Assembly (NCBI RefSeq): GCF_001659725.1
Contig: NZ_CP015922.1
Span: 1,302,001 to 1,366,000 of the forward strand
Length of the DNA: 64,000 nt
Direction: 5' to 3'
DNA from: Polynucleobacter wuianus
GTDB lineage: Bacteria > Pseudomonadota > Gammaproteobacteria > Burkholderiales > Burkholderiaceae
This document shows, piece by piece, positions 8,232 to 16,826 of this stretch. A program made the position numbers and the translations under genes. Each line of letters opens with the position of its first letter. The first letter of the stretch is position 1. The notes under the pieces are model-generated. The model searched no databases. It was not told the DNA's origin and saw nothing but the letters and a program-made list of their open reading frames with translations.

Positions 8232-9499
8232 TATTGAGCCTCCTTCACTTCAGAGCTTGCTTCATTATTAGATTGCGTTGGTAATTGCTTATAAGCCCTT
8301 GAAAGCCATGTATTTGAGAAATAGACATGTCGAATCTTTTTACGATCCCAGGTGTAGACCAAGTGCGCATCATTGCCATTTTCGCTGATGAGAAAAGGAT
8401 ATGAAAATTCTTTACGCTGCTCATCTGCTAAAGCTTCATCATTCTCTAACACCTCGACCACATGCCATTGCCCCAACTTGGGATTACTCATCATTAGAAC
8501 TAGGCGATGACGCCCTGCTTCAATATTATTTAGGGCTAATAGATGGGTTCCGTTTTTCAGAGTTAAGCCCGCAACCGCAGAATTCGGATTAGCAATCTCT
8601 AGGTCCGCAGCAGCTTGCCAAGATTGGCCTGCATTTTGAGTATGACTAATAGGGATGTGCTTTGGCTGCCCTGCACTTCTCGTCTGACGGAAATAGGCAG
8701 TAGCATCTTGAGGCTCATTCACAAAGATAACTGGCTGAATCGCGCTACGACCTGAACTCATGCGGCGCTTATCGATCACCTGCGTGCCGTCTAACCTCAA
8801 AAACTCACCAAAGCGACCAATCCATTCGTGATACGCAGGCAAGCCCAGACGTCCATCTGCAAAAACAATAGCTGGCGACTTTACCAATGTGCTTAAGTTG
8901 ATGAGGGGTGAAGTAATCAAGCGTTCTGGTCGCCCCCAAGTAAAGCCATCGTCTTCTGAAATCATAGTGGAGATAGAGCTCCCTGCCCAGCCACCAATCG
9001 ATACCGTAACAAAGAACAATTGCAGGCGACCATCAGCCATACGCGCAGGAACAGGATTGCCTAGTTTTGCAATGTAGCGCGATAAACCTTTTTGTGCGCC
9101 AACTCGGTCAATCACTACTGAAGGTGATGACCAAGTATTGGTTTTGGAATCAAAGACTGCAGTGTTAATAACAACATCAGCAGCACCCTCTCTACTACCC
9201 GCAAACCAAAATGCACAAATACCGCCATCCTTTAGAGTAATCAGCGAAGCAGCATGGACCGAAGGCGCGCCTGTATCGGGGAGCCAATCAGCTCGTGGGC
9301 CAGAAACTGAAGGCTGCCCAGACACTTTAGCTTTTACTGCAGCAACATTTGCTGGCTTGGTTTCTGGCGTGACTTCTTCGGGCTCTACTACTGCAAGTTC
9401 ATTACTAGCAAATGGCGCCCATACAGGGCGACTGTCGATATGAATAAAGCCAACTACGGCAGCAAGCAGTAAAAAACATAGGGCAATCACACGACTCAT
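8231..9499 (-). CDS. Predicted neuraminidase/sialidase-like beta-propeller protein
   Basis: About 422 residues with one N-terminal membrane anchor or signal segment, then a six-bladed BNR propeller. Visible elements are HAASLITLKDGGICAFWF (84-101), the Asp-box SEDDGFTW (about 183-190), a degenerate Asp-box HTQNAGQSW, and HLVYTWDRKKIRHV near the end. It resembles the predicted neuraminidases often called exo-alpha-sialidase. The start is ATG 9499 because it forms an ATGA overlap with the GT39 stop and AAGGA lies 9 bases upstream; ATG 9505 is possible. The substrate is unknown, and catalytic competence as a sialidase cannot be asserted. Confidence 0.72.
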   Translation of the reverse strand: MSRVIALCFLLLAAVVGFIHIDSRPVWAPFASNELAVVEPEEVTPETKPANVAAVKAKVSGQPSVSGPRADWLPDTGAPSVHAASLITLKDGGICAFWFAGSREGAADVVINTAVFDSKTNTWSSPSVVIDRVGAQKGLSRYIAKLGNPVPARMADGRLQLFFVTVSIGGWAGSSISTMISEDDGFTWGRPERLITSPLINLSTLVKSPAIVFADGRLGLPAYHEWIGRFGEFLRLDGTQVIDKRRMSSGRSAIQPVIFVNEPQDATAYFRQTRSAGQPKHIPISHTQNAGQSWQAAADLEIANPNSAVAGLTLKNGTHLLALNNIEAGRHRLVLMMSNPKLGQWHVVEVLENDEALADEQRKEFSYPFLISENGNDAHLVYTWDRKKIRHVYFSNTWLSRAYKQLPTQSNNEASSEVKEAQ

Positions 9500-11217
9500 C
9501 TGCATACATCCTTCACATTCAACAACTCAGTACTCAATACTGGTGTGGCAATTAAATATTCTGTTACGAACAGATACTCGCCAATATGGCCAAGCAGCAT
9601 GGCTTTAATTTCTTCATCAGAATGGCGCGCCCGCATTTCCATTCTCTGGCCAAGGATCAAGCAAGAATCACAGATCGCAGGAGCAGATCCCAAAGGAGCA
9701 TGCACCGCTACCAATGGATAAGTCTTAGTGAGGCTTTCACTATTCCCAGCATCCTTTGCAAGATAACCATGTAGCTGAGCGCCTGGTAAGAGCAAGCGAT
9801 ATTCTTCATCTTTTGCACGATAGTCACATGGAATCCAAACATCTTTTCCCTGCACTTGCGCAATGGTCTGCGCAGAAAATCGACCTAAGTTTCCCTCTAA
9901 AGGACCAAGGCTGCTAGTGAGAGCGCAATAGACCAAGAAACATCCCATCAATGCAAGAGTCTTGCACTGACTTTTCTTGATCAGGCCAATCAAGACGACG
10001 ATCAAGGCGATAGCCATCAATCCCCAATGAGTCGGACTATAGGACCACGATCCCGCATCACCCATAAAAAGCGAAGTTTGCAGATTGATGCCAAGCCATA
10101 ACAATATTGAGAGGACTAGGCCCTGCAAAAGCAAAGCAATTCGGAATCCCCAAAAAGGCAAACGCTCCCAATGCAGTGCAATAAGCGCTGCAAATGCCGG
10201 CATCACTGGCAGAAGATAGCGGCCAGAGCGTTGACTTGGCAAACTAAAAACGACTAAGAATGCACCAATTAGCAATAAGAGCAAAACCTCCTCCACCGAC
10301 AAGAAGCGACGCTCGCGCCAGCATTGCATCAAAGTGGAGAGCAATACAAAAGTGGATAGGCCAGCATTTGTAACTGTTGTGAGTAGTAATATCCAAATAC
10401 TGTCACCTCCACGCACAAAATCCATAAAGTAATTAGAACTCCGGGCAGCAAACTTGCCAGCATTCTCCCCCAGCACAAACTCTCTCCAGACCGCTTCTGG
10501 CTGGGGATCGAGCACAAACCATAGGCCAAATACTCCTAAAGCCAATACGCCAATCAAGATCAGCTTATAAAGATCTCGTATAAGCGTTTGAGGAATACTC
10601 CATTGCCGCCAATGCCAGTAATACAAACCCAGCGCTAGAGTAGCGGGAACAATATAGGCAAATGATTTTGCAAAAAGCGCTAAGCCAAAGCAGATACCAG
10701 CTAACACCGGAAAGAGCAGTTTAGATTCAAAAGCAGACTTGCCCCAATACAGCAGCGCAAAAAATGGCAAGCTCAACCAGAATACTTCGGGTGGGTCAGT
10801 TAAAAACGGGCGCCCGTAGCGATAGCTTGCAAAAAACGAGAGCCAAACAAATGCTGCTAAGAATCCAGTTTGGGTTTTGCCACTAAAGCGACGAACTGCT
10901 AAAAATAAGAAAAATGCAGTGAGTCCTGTATAGAGAACACTCGGCCAACGCAAGTTTTCCAAGCTCCATTGACTGGCCCAACTGGTACTGGCAATTCCTT
11001 GCCAAAAAATTAGTGGTGGCTTAGTGTTTTTAATCCCATCCATTTGAGATTGGAGCGGCAGCCAACTACCTGCATCGGCCGTCATTCGCACGATATGCAT
11101 GTAGGGGTACTCATCTCCATTTTTAGGAGCAAAACGACTATCTAAACCATAGAGATAGGTAAATACCGCCAAAACTAGGGTTAGGAGTGCATACCGAAGA
11201 GGAAATGAGCCACGCAT
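9496..11217 (-). CDS. GT39-family (ArnT-like) membrane glycosyltransferase
   Basis: A 573-residue protein with a dozen or so membrane helices. The first periplasmic loop has the DE-type motif PKNGDEYPYMH (about 32-42), and NTKPPLIFW (about 64-72) follows, as in ArnT and other polyprenyl-phosphate-sugar transferases of GT family 39/83. Such enzymes move a sugar from a lipid-phosphate carrier to lipid A, protein or another envelope acceptor at the outer face of the inner membrane. It is the first gene of a three-gene operon with ATGA and TAATG overlaps. Donor and acceptor are unknown. Confidence 0.82.
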   Translation of the reverse strand: MRGSFPLRYALLTLVLAVFTYLYGLDSRFAPKNGDEYPYMHIVRMTADAGSWLPLQSQMDGIKNTKPPLIFWQGIASTSWASQWSLENLRWPSVLYTGLTAFFLFLAVRRFSGKTQTGFLAAFVWLSFFASYRYGRPFLTDPPEVFWLSLPFFALLYWGKSAFESKLLFPVLAGICFGLALFAKSFAYIVPATLALGLYYWHWRQWSIPQTLIRDLYKLILIGVLALGVFGLWFVLDPQPEAVWREFVLGENAGKFAARSSNYFMDFVRGGDSIWILLLTTVTNAGLSTFVLLSTLMQCWRERRFLSVEEVLLLLLIGAFLVVFSLPSQRSGRYLLPVMPAFAALIALHWERLPFWGFRIALLLQGLVLSILLWLGINLQTSLFMGDAGSWSYSPTHWGLMAIALIVVLIGLIKKSQCKTLALMGCFLVYCALTSSLGPLEGNLGRFSAQTIAQVQGKDVWIPCDYRAKDEEYRLLLPGAQLHGYLAKDAGNSESLTKTYPLVAVHAPLGSAPAICDSCLILGQRMEMRARHSDEEIKAMLLGHIGEYLFVTEYLIATPVLSTELLNVKDVCR

Positions 11218-11359
11218 GCCTATAGTTTATAGGCTTACAGCTCTTGCCTATAGAAAAGCTGAGCTATTTACTTTTGGGTATGAGCTTATGAAAAATCCCT
11301 ATGGGATGAACATCCCTTTTTAGTAATTTCTTGGTTAAGATAGCCTAAGAAAAACATTT

Positions 11360-11384
11360 ATGCGCCACCGTATTCATGGCGCAT
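11360..11384. promoter_or_regulatory. Inverted repeat in the fccAB leader
   Basis: ATGCGCCA (11360-11367) and TGGCGCAT (11377-11384) form a perfect 8-base inverted repeat with a 9-base spacer, about 25 bases before the fccA start. It could be a regulator site or an mRNA hairpin. Confidence 0.4.
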
Positions 11385-11409
11385 TCCACTAGAGCGGAGA
11401 TCCATTTCC

Positions 11410-11739
11410 ATGCGAGTCAATCGAATGAAGTCAGTTTTTGCAGCAGGCATCTTTTTTAGTCTTTCTGCCCTAACTTCTATTAGCCAAGCCCAATCCGATA
11501 CCACCAAGCTCTATCACCGAGGGCTAGCTGCAACCTGTGCCAATTGCCATGGAACCGATGGTAAAGGTGTTGTTGATGGTGGCATGCCTCTCATCAACAA
11601 CCTCACTAGCGAACAAATGCTGACTCAACTGAAAGCATTTAAATCTGGGGCACGTGAAGGTACCATCATGCCGCAGTTAGCCAAAGGCTATTCTGACGAG
11701 CAACTCGAAATCATCGCCAATCAACTTGGCCAGAAATAA
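11410..11739 (+). CDS. fccA: Class I c-type cytochrome, sulfide dehydrogenase cytochrome subunit
   Basis: A 109-residue periplasmic monohaem cytochrome. The signal peptide ends near SQAQ (about 28). The haem motif is CANCH (Cys43, Cys46, His47) and the likely sixth ligand is Met87 in GTIMPQL. GGAG about 10 bases upstream fits the ATG at 11410. The gene is 13 bases before the flavoprotein, so the pair is the FccAB/SoxEF-type flavocytochrome c sulfide dehydrogenase, in which this subunit takes electrons from the flavin and passes them to the respiratory chain. Confidence 0.85.
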   Translation: MRVNRMKSVFAAGIFFSLSALTSISQAQSDTTKLYHRGLAATCANCHGTDGKGVVDGGMPLINNLTSEQMLTQLKAFKSGAREGTIMPQLAKGYSDEQLEIIANQLGQK

Positions 11740-11752
11740 TTAGGAGATCACC

Positions 11753-13027
11753 ATGGATCGTCGACACTTTATCGGCCAAAGTACAGCAGCTATTGGCTTG
11801 CTCGCAGGCTTCTCAGGTCAGTCACGTGCCAATTTACAAAAAGCAGAAGTTCTAGTTATTGGCGGCGGCTATGGCGGCGCGACAGCAGCTAAATATCTGC
11901 GCCTATTTTCGAATAACACCGCCAAGGTAACCTTAATAGAGCCTAATGCTTCTTTTATTTCTTGCCCACTATCGAACTTGGTGGTGGGTGGTTCACGCAC
12001 CCTAGCTGAGCTCACTAGTCCTTATGACAATCTGAGCAAACGTCATGGTGTCAAAATTATTCAAGATAGCGTGATCGGAATTGATCCAGATAAAAAAACA
12101 GTCAAGCTCGCCTCTGGCAAAAAACTACCGTATGACAAAGTGATTGTGTCACCCGGCGTGAGTCTACTGATGAATAGTATTGAAGGACTCGCACAAGCAA
12201 ACAAAGCGGGAGTCACCTTGCAAGCTTGGAAGGCTGGAGCAGAAACGGTGGCTCTGCATAAGCAGTTAGCAGGTATGCGTGATGGCGGTACCTTTGCTAT
12301 TAGCATTCCTGAAGCCCCCTATCGCTGCCCTCCCGGGCCTTATGAACGTGCCTGCCAAGTGGCTAGCTATTTCAAGCAAAACAAACCAAAGTCCAAGGTG
12401 CTCATTCTCGATGCGAATCAAGATGTCACCTCTAAAGGCGCCCTATTCAAAAAAGTCTGGGCTGAGCAATACCCTGGCATGGTGGAATATCTACCCAAAC
12501 ACAATGTCACCGCAGTAGATGCGAAAACCAAGACCATGAAGTTTGAAATACAAGACGACATGAAGGCAGATGTTTTAAATTTACTACCCGCTATGAGTGC
12601 CGGTGAAATCGCTGTCAATACGGGTCTTGCGAACTCCAATGGACGCTGGGTGAATGTGAACTTCCTCAACTTTGAATCCACCGCCCAAAAAGATATCCAT
12701 GCATTAGGTGACTCCATTCAAGTGGCTTATGCTATGCCTAAATCAGGACATATGGCTAACCAACACGCTAAGGTTGCAGCGGCAGCCATTGTTGCTGAAC
12801 TTAGTGATTGGGAAGTTAATCCTGCTCCAGTGTTAACTAATACCTGCTACAGCTTTGTGAATGCCAAAGAAGTGGTCCACGTTGCAAGCGTGCATCAATA
12901 CATCGCTGCTGAAAAAACCTTTAAGCCAGTTCCGGGTTCTGGAGGTCTTTCTCCTGGGCCAACCACCCTTGAGGGGGTCTATGCTTGGGGATGGGCCCAC
13001 AACATCTGGGCCGATACGCTTGGTTGA
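11753..13027 (+). CDS. fccB: Flavocytochrome c sulfide dehydrogenase, flavoprotein subunit
   Basis: A 424-residue FAD protein with a Tat-type signal (RRHFIG at 4-9, hydrophobic stretch, then SRA). The FAD-binding motif is VLVIGGGYGGATAAKYL (about 33-49). CPLSNLVVGG (71-80) and YRCPPGPYERAC provide the two conserved redox cysteines. ALGD in the last third is the second FAD contact, and the C-terminal FCSD domain is present (WGWAHNIW). It oxidises sulfide in the periplasm and passes electrons to the cytochrome encoded just upstream. No sox genes are in the window. The export of this subunit by Tat is inferred from the signal. Confidence 0.87.
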   Translation: MDRRHFIGQSTAAIGLLAGFSGQSRANLQKAEVLVIGGGYGGATAAKYLRLFSNNTAKVTLIEPNASFISCPLSNLVVGGSRTLAELTSPYDNLSKRHGVKIIQDSVIGIDPDKKTVKLASGKKLPYDKVIVSPGVSLLMNSIEGLAQANKAGVTLQAWKAGAETVALHKQLAGMRDGGTFAISIPEAPYRCPPGPYERACQVASYFKQNKPKSKVLILDANQDVTSKGALFKKVWAEQYPGMVEYLPKHNVTAVDAKTKTMKFEIQDDMKADVLNLLPAMSAGEIAVNTGLANSNGRWVNVNFLNFESTAQKDIHALGDSIQVAYAMPKSGHMANQHAKVAAAAIVAELSDWEVNPAPVLTNTCYSFVNAKEVVHVASVHQYIAAEKTFKPVPGSGGLSPGPTTLEGVYAWGWAHNIWADTLG

Positions 13028-13044
13028 CCCAGGTCAACACTTAC

Positions 13045-13074
13045 AAAAAAAGGGGCTCATTAGCCTCTTTTTTT
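13045..13074 (+). terminator. Rho-independent terminator after fccB
   Basis: GGGGCT-CATT-AGCCTC stem (one G-T pair) preceded by a run of A and followed by seven T. It lies 18 bases after the fccB stop and separates fccAB from the psiE-like gene. Confidence 0.8.
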
Positions 13075-13133
13075 CTTTCTTTTTCTCATTTGAGAAATAT
13101 ACTGAGACCCATAAATAGAACGATGGAGGCTTT

Positions 13134-13592
13134 ATGAATATGACCCCTACCTCACCAAAAGATGCAACCAAGCTAGAAGCTGCCATTGAAAAATGGACCG
13201 TGCCGATTGGCAACCTCTTTGTCTCGCTGTTTCATCGGATCGCTTTGTTTGGCATTGGTGCGGCAACCGTCTGGTCAGCAGCAGTGGCCTTTCTAGGAAT
13301 GGTCAGCAAAGGCTCCGCTTCCATTGAAGACTTATTGCTATTGTTTATCTATTTAGAAATCGGCGCGATGGTGGGCATTTATTTCAAGACCAATCATATG
13401 CCCGTTCGCTTCTTGATCTATGTAGCCATTACAGCAGTAACTCGCTTAATCATCGATTTAGTCAATACCAAACATGAAGCTGACATGGCGATTCTGTTTA
13501 TGGGTATTACGATTTTGATCTTGGCGCTAGCTAATGCCGTTGTGCGTTACGCCTCTTTCAAATTCCCTAGCAGACACAGCGATAACGAATAG
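13134..13592 (+). CDS. psiE: PsiE-family (phosphate-starvation-inducible) membrane protein
   Basis: A 152-residue inner-membrane protein with four hydrophobic segments and the family block LFIYLEIGAMVGIYFKTNHM (about 79-98) followed by RFLIYVAITAVTR. PsiE in enterobacteria is induced by phosphate starvation, but its biochemical role is not known. GGAGG sits a few bases before the ATG at 13134. It converges on the TAXI receptor gene with only 4 bases between the stops. Confidence 0.82.
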   Translation: MNMTPTSPKDATKLEAAIEKWTVPIGNLFVSLFHRIALFGIGAATVWSAAVAFLGMVSKGSASIEDLLLLFIYLEIGAMVGIYFKTNHMPVRFLIYVAITAVTRLIIDLVNTKHEADMAILFMGITILILALANAVVRYASFKFPSRHSDNE

Positions 13593-13596
13593 CTAG

Positions 13597-15009
13597 CTAT
13601 AGATCAGGATCAACACCAGCATCATATTGATAGGGGTGAACACCCCTATTTAGGCAATTACGCACGTAATCAATACTCGTTCGCAAGGAATAGTAATCGC
13701 CAGCTAATCGTTTGGATACTGTGACATTTAGAGCCTGATATTCCAAGAGATCCAATCTTTTTAGATACTCATCCCGCTTCGCGTGATCATAGTTGGTTAG
13801 CAGGTCTTGCTCAAAAGTCTTGAGCTCCCCATACAGACGATTAATTTTGTTATACATCCGTCTGGTTCTAAAGCTTGGCAGTGCTTGTAATGCTGGATAG
13901 GCCAGTACGCAGAATGGCAACAGCACAAAGATCAGTCTGCTAATGAACTCTGCTAGCCAAAATGGAAAGTAGGTCGAGATAAGCGGATATCGATTTTTCT
14001 CGTAATGAACCGCCACAGGACTTTCTGGCAATAGAGAATCTTTAAAAGATGGAAACTCCCCTCTCTTTGTAAAGAAGGATTCCCTACCGTTGATTTCCCT
14101 AGCTGCCTCTAAGAATAGGAACTGAATAGCTGGATGCATGCGGTCATCAATCAACAGATTCGTTGTGGTCGCGACCAATTTCAAATCTTCACTTGGAAAG
14201 TTACGCTCCAAGCCGAAGGACCCTTCAGGAACTTTGAGGATTTGCAGGTAAGGGATGATCTTAGTAAAGGCCTCAGCACGCTTAAAGGTCACTAGATGCA
14301 TTTTTGGATCTGCGAGTAATGTTTGAATATTCGGCGCCTCGTAAGAATCCACGATAAAGGCGCCGTCAATCTCACCCTTCTTGAGAGCTTCAACCGCCCG
14401 CTCTCCTGGCAAGTTGAGAAATTGGAGATTGGTTCGATCCAATCCTGTAGCCTTCAAAATTTGCGTCGACTGCGCATGCGTTCCACTACCTTCAATACCA
14501 ATTGAAATCTTGCGATTGGCAAAAAATTTAGAGTGCCCACGCACTACCTCAAAATCGCTGTACTGAACCTCTGGCCCGGTATAGAAAAACCAGATCGGAT
14601 CGTAACCAATCGCACCCAACGATTGAATACCACTCACACTTTTAGGATGTGCAACTCCAGCCTGAACAAACGCTGCTTGCACTGGATCATCACGATCACT
14701 CAGACGGGAGAGATTTTCTTGTGCGCCATTGGTTGGCGTCAACTCCAATATGACGCCTTTCTTAGCAAAGAACTCTGCATACTTCTTACCCAATACTTCA
14801 TACGATCCGCCAGGTGAGCCAGTAGCCATCAGAACATGTCTTGGTGGAGGTGGATCTGCATACCACCAAATTCCCATCAAGACCATGAGCAAGAAAAGGA
14901 GTAGCGGCCACGCCTCTTGTAAAAATTGAGTAAAGTCAGACCACTTCTCCTGAGCAGTCTCAGAAAGACCTAAGAATGTTTCTTGAACGCTCTGTTTGAA
15001 GCTTGCCAT
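13597..15009 (-). CDS. TAXI-family TRAP transporter solute-binding protein, membrane anchored
   Basis: A 470-residue protein. After an N-terminal membrane segment (about 33-50) comes the TAXI domain, MATGSPGGSYEVLGKKYAEF (about 61-80) and TNGAQENLSRL, with ALKKGEIDGAFIVD in the second lobe. A second hydrophobic segment (about 348-373) and a cytoplasmic, charged helical tail follow. TAXI proteins normally deliver carboxylates to TRAP permeases, but this double-anchored form with no DctQM genes nearby may instead be a sensor or work with a distant permease. It is divergent from the pirin gene. Confidence 0.8.
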   Translation of the reverse strand: MASFKQSVQETFLGLSETAQEKWSDFTQFLQEAWPLLLFLLMVLMGIWWYADPPPPRHVLMATGSPGGSYEVLGKKYAEFFAKKGVILELTPTNGAQENLSRLSDRDDPVQAAFVQAGVAHPKSVSGIQSLGAIGYDPIWFFYTGPEVQYSDFEVVRGHSKFFANRKISIGIEGSGTHAQSTQILKATGLDRTNLQFLNLPGERAVEALKKGEIDGAFIVDSYEAPNIQTLLADPKMHLVTFKRAEAFTKIIPYLQILKVPEGSFGLERNFPSEDLKLVATTTNLLIDDRMHPAIQFLFLEAAREINGRESFFTKRGEFPSFKDSLLPESPVAVHYEKNRYPLISTYFPFWLAEFISRLIFVLLPFCVLAYPALQALPSFRTRRMYNKINRLYGELKTFEQDLLTNYDHAKRDEYLKRLDLLEYQALNVTVSKRLAGDYYSLRTSIDYVRNCLNRGVHPYQYDAGVDPDL

Positions 15010-15088
15010 ACGCTACCAATTAACCAATATCGTAAAAGCTTATGATAATGTCCTTATTGCCATTACATGGAAATTAATCCCATTAGAT

Positions 15089-15790
15089 ATGCAGATACTC
15101 AGAAAATCCCAAGATAGGGGCTATGCAGACCACGGCTGGCTCAAAAGCTTTCATTCCTTTTCTTTTGCGGGATATCACGACCCCCGATTTATGGGCTGGG
15201 GTAATTTGAGGGTCATTAATGAAGATCGCGTTGCTCCTGGTATGGGCTTTGGCAAGCATGGCCACCGTAACATGGAAATTATTAGCTATGTTTTAACAGG
15301 TGAGTTGGCGCATGAAGACAGCATGGGGAACGTTAAAGGCATCCCTCCGGGAGATGTTCAGCGTATGAGCGCTGGCACTGGCGTAATGCATAGTGAATTT
15401 AATCATGCAAAAGATCAGACCACCCACTTTTTGCAAATCTGGATTGAGCCTAATGTTTTAGAAGTGGCGCCTAGCTATGAACAAAAAACTATTCCGCAAG
15501 CAAACAAAGAGGGAAAGCTGTGCTTGGTAGCATCCTCTAACGGTGAAGATGGTTCTGTTTCCATTTCAGCTGATGCCAAAATGTACTCAGGTCTTTTTGA
15601 TGGCGCCCAATCTGCACGGCTCACTTTAGATCCAAGCCGTAAAGCCTACGTACACTTAATTCGTGGATCACTCGATGTGAATGGCGAGATACTAAGCGGT
15701 GGAGATGCCTTACTCATTCACGGTGAAAATCAAATAAGCCTCTCCAATGGAAAAAGTGCTGAGGTCTTGGTATTTGATCTCAGCGCTTAA
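15089..15790 (+). CDS. Pirin family protein (cupin)
   Basis: The start is ATG 15089, giving 233 residues beginning MQILRKSQDRGYADHGWL, because upstream in-frame codons run into the divergent gene's promoter region and do not match the family. Pirin motifs are SFHSFSFAGYHDPRFMGWG, GFGKHGHRNMEIISYVL (His pair and Glu as metal ligands) and AGTGVMHSEFNH. Bacterial pirins bind Fe or another metal; some are quercetin dioxygenases and others regulators. The physiological role here is unknown. Confidence 0.88.
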   Translation: MQILRKSQDRGYADHGWLKSFHSFSFAGYHDPRFMGWGNLRVINEDRVAPGMGFGKHGHRNMEIISYVLTGELAHEDSMGNVKGIPPGDVQRMSAGTGVMHSEFNHAKDQTTHFLQIWIEPNVLEVAPSYEQKTIPQANKEGKLCLVASSNGEDGSVSISADAKMYSGLFDGAQSARLTLDPSRKAYVHLIRGSLDVNGEILSGGDALLIHGENQISLSNGKSAEVLVFDLSA

Positions 15791-15812
15791 TGGTTTAGTA
15801 AGCAGATTGGAT

Positions 15813-16796
15813 TTAATCTAGCTTAATCTTCGCTTTTTCAATCACTACTTTCCAGCGAGCAATATCTGAGAAATACAAATCAGAGAATTGCTGAGTATTC
15901 ATTGGCGCAATTTGTACACCAGCCTTCTGAAAGCGATCTTTCATCTCTGGCGTTTCTAAGATCTTCAAAACAGCGTTATTTAACTCCTTAATGATTGCTT
16001 GTGGCGTTCCAGCTGGCACAAATACACCTTGCCACAAAGCCATCTCATAACCCTTGACCCCAGACTCTTGAATAGTTACCAATTCTGGTGCGCCACTGAA
16101 GCGATTTTTACTTGTAACAGCCAATGCCCTTGCTTTATCGCCTTTATATAAAGGTAGGCCGACAGGCATGCCAGCAAAATAAAAATCAATCTGACCGCCA
16201 ACTAAGTCTGTTGCTGCTGGTGATCCACCTTTGTACGGAATATGAATCGCCTGCAAGCCGGTAGTCGCAAGAAACAACTCGCCAGCCATGTGATCAGAGT
16301 TGCCAATACCAGAAGAGCCAAAACTTAACTTACCTGGGTCTGCTTTGAGCATGGCAATCAAATCGGCTACGCTCTTTGCGGGCGAATTGTTATTCACAAT
16401 CAAGATGTGAGGAGTCGCCGCCACACCAACTACTGGCAGTAAATCTTTTTGACCATTAAAGGGTAATTTTGGATTAGCTGCCACATTAATTGCCAAGCCA
16501 TTTTGTGCAAACAAAATGGTGTAACCATCAGGCGTGCTTTTAGCTACTGCATCTGCTGCCAAGCTACCTGCTGCACCCCCACGATTTTCAACAATAATCG
16601 GCTGCTTTAAAGCAAGGCTAAGATCATTGGCAATCATTCTGCCAACAATATCAGTCGAGCTTCCAGGTGCATAGCCAATCATCATCTTGATAGGCTTTTC
16701 AGGATAGGCGGCTACAGCTGAACCAACGAATACTGGAATCACAGCCGGTAGTACTACTGCGCTTATTACTATGTTTTTTATTAGTTTTTTAAACAT
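15813..16796 (-). CDS. Bug-family tripartite transporter receptor
   Basis: A 327-residue periplasmic binding protein. The signal peptide ends near AVAAYPEKP (about 29). YPEKPIKMMIGYAPGSSTD and GGAAGSLAADAVAKSTPDGY are the Bug signatures. A strong GGAGGAGG ribosome site precedes the ATG. It lies 30 bases after the Ldh2-type dehydrogenase gene and is the last gene of the SMP30-GntR-Ldh2-Bug operon, so it likely imports the sugar acid or hydroxyacid that this operon metabolises. No TctAB permease genes are present. Confidence 0.87.
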   Translation of the reverse strand: MFKKLIKNIVISAVVLPAVIPVFVGSAVAAYPEKPIKMMIGYAPGSSTDIVGRMIANDLSLALKQPIIVENRGGAAGSLAADAVAKSTPDGYTILFAQNGLAINVAANPKLPFNGQKDLLPVVGVAATPHILIVNNNSPAKSVADLIAMLKADPGKLSFGSSGIGNSDHMAGELFLATTGLQAIHIPYKGGSPAATDLVGGQIDFYFAGMPVGLPLYKGDKARALAVTSKNRFSGAPELVTIQESGVKGYEMALWQGVFVPAGTPQAIIKELNNAVLKILETPEMKDRFQKAGVQIAPMNTQQFSDLYFSDIARWKVVIEKAKIKLD

Positions 16797-16826
16797 ATTG
16801 CCTCCTCCAGTAATTTTTTAAATGCT

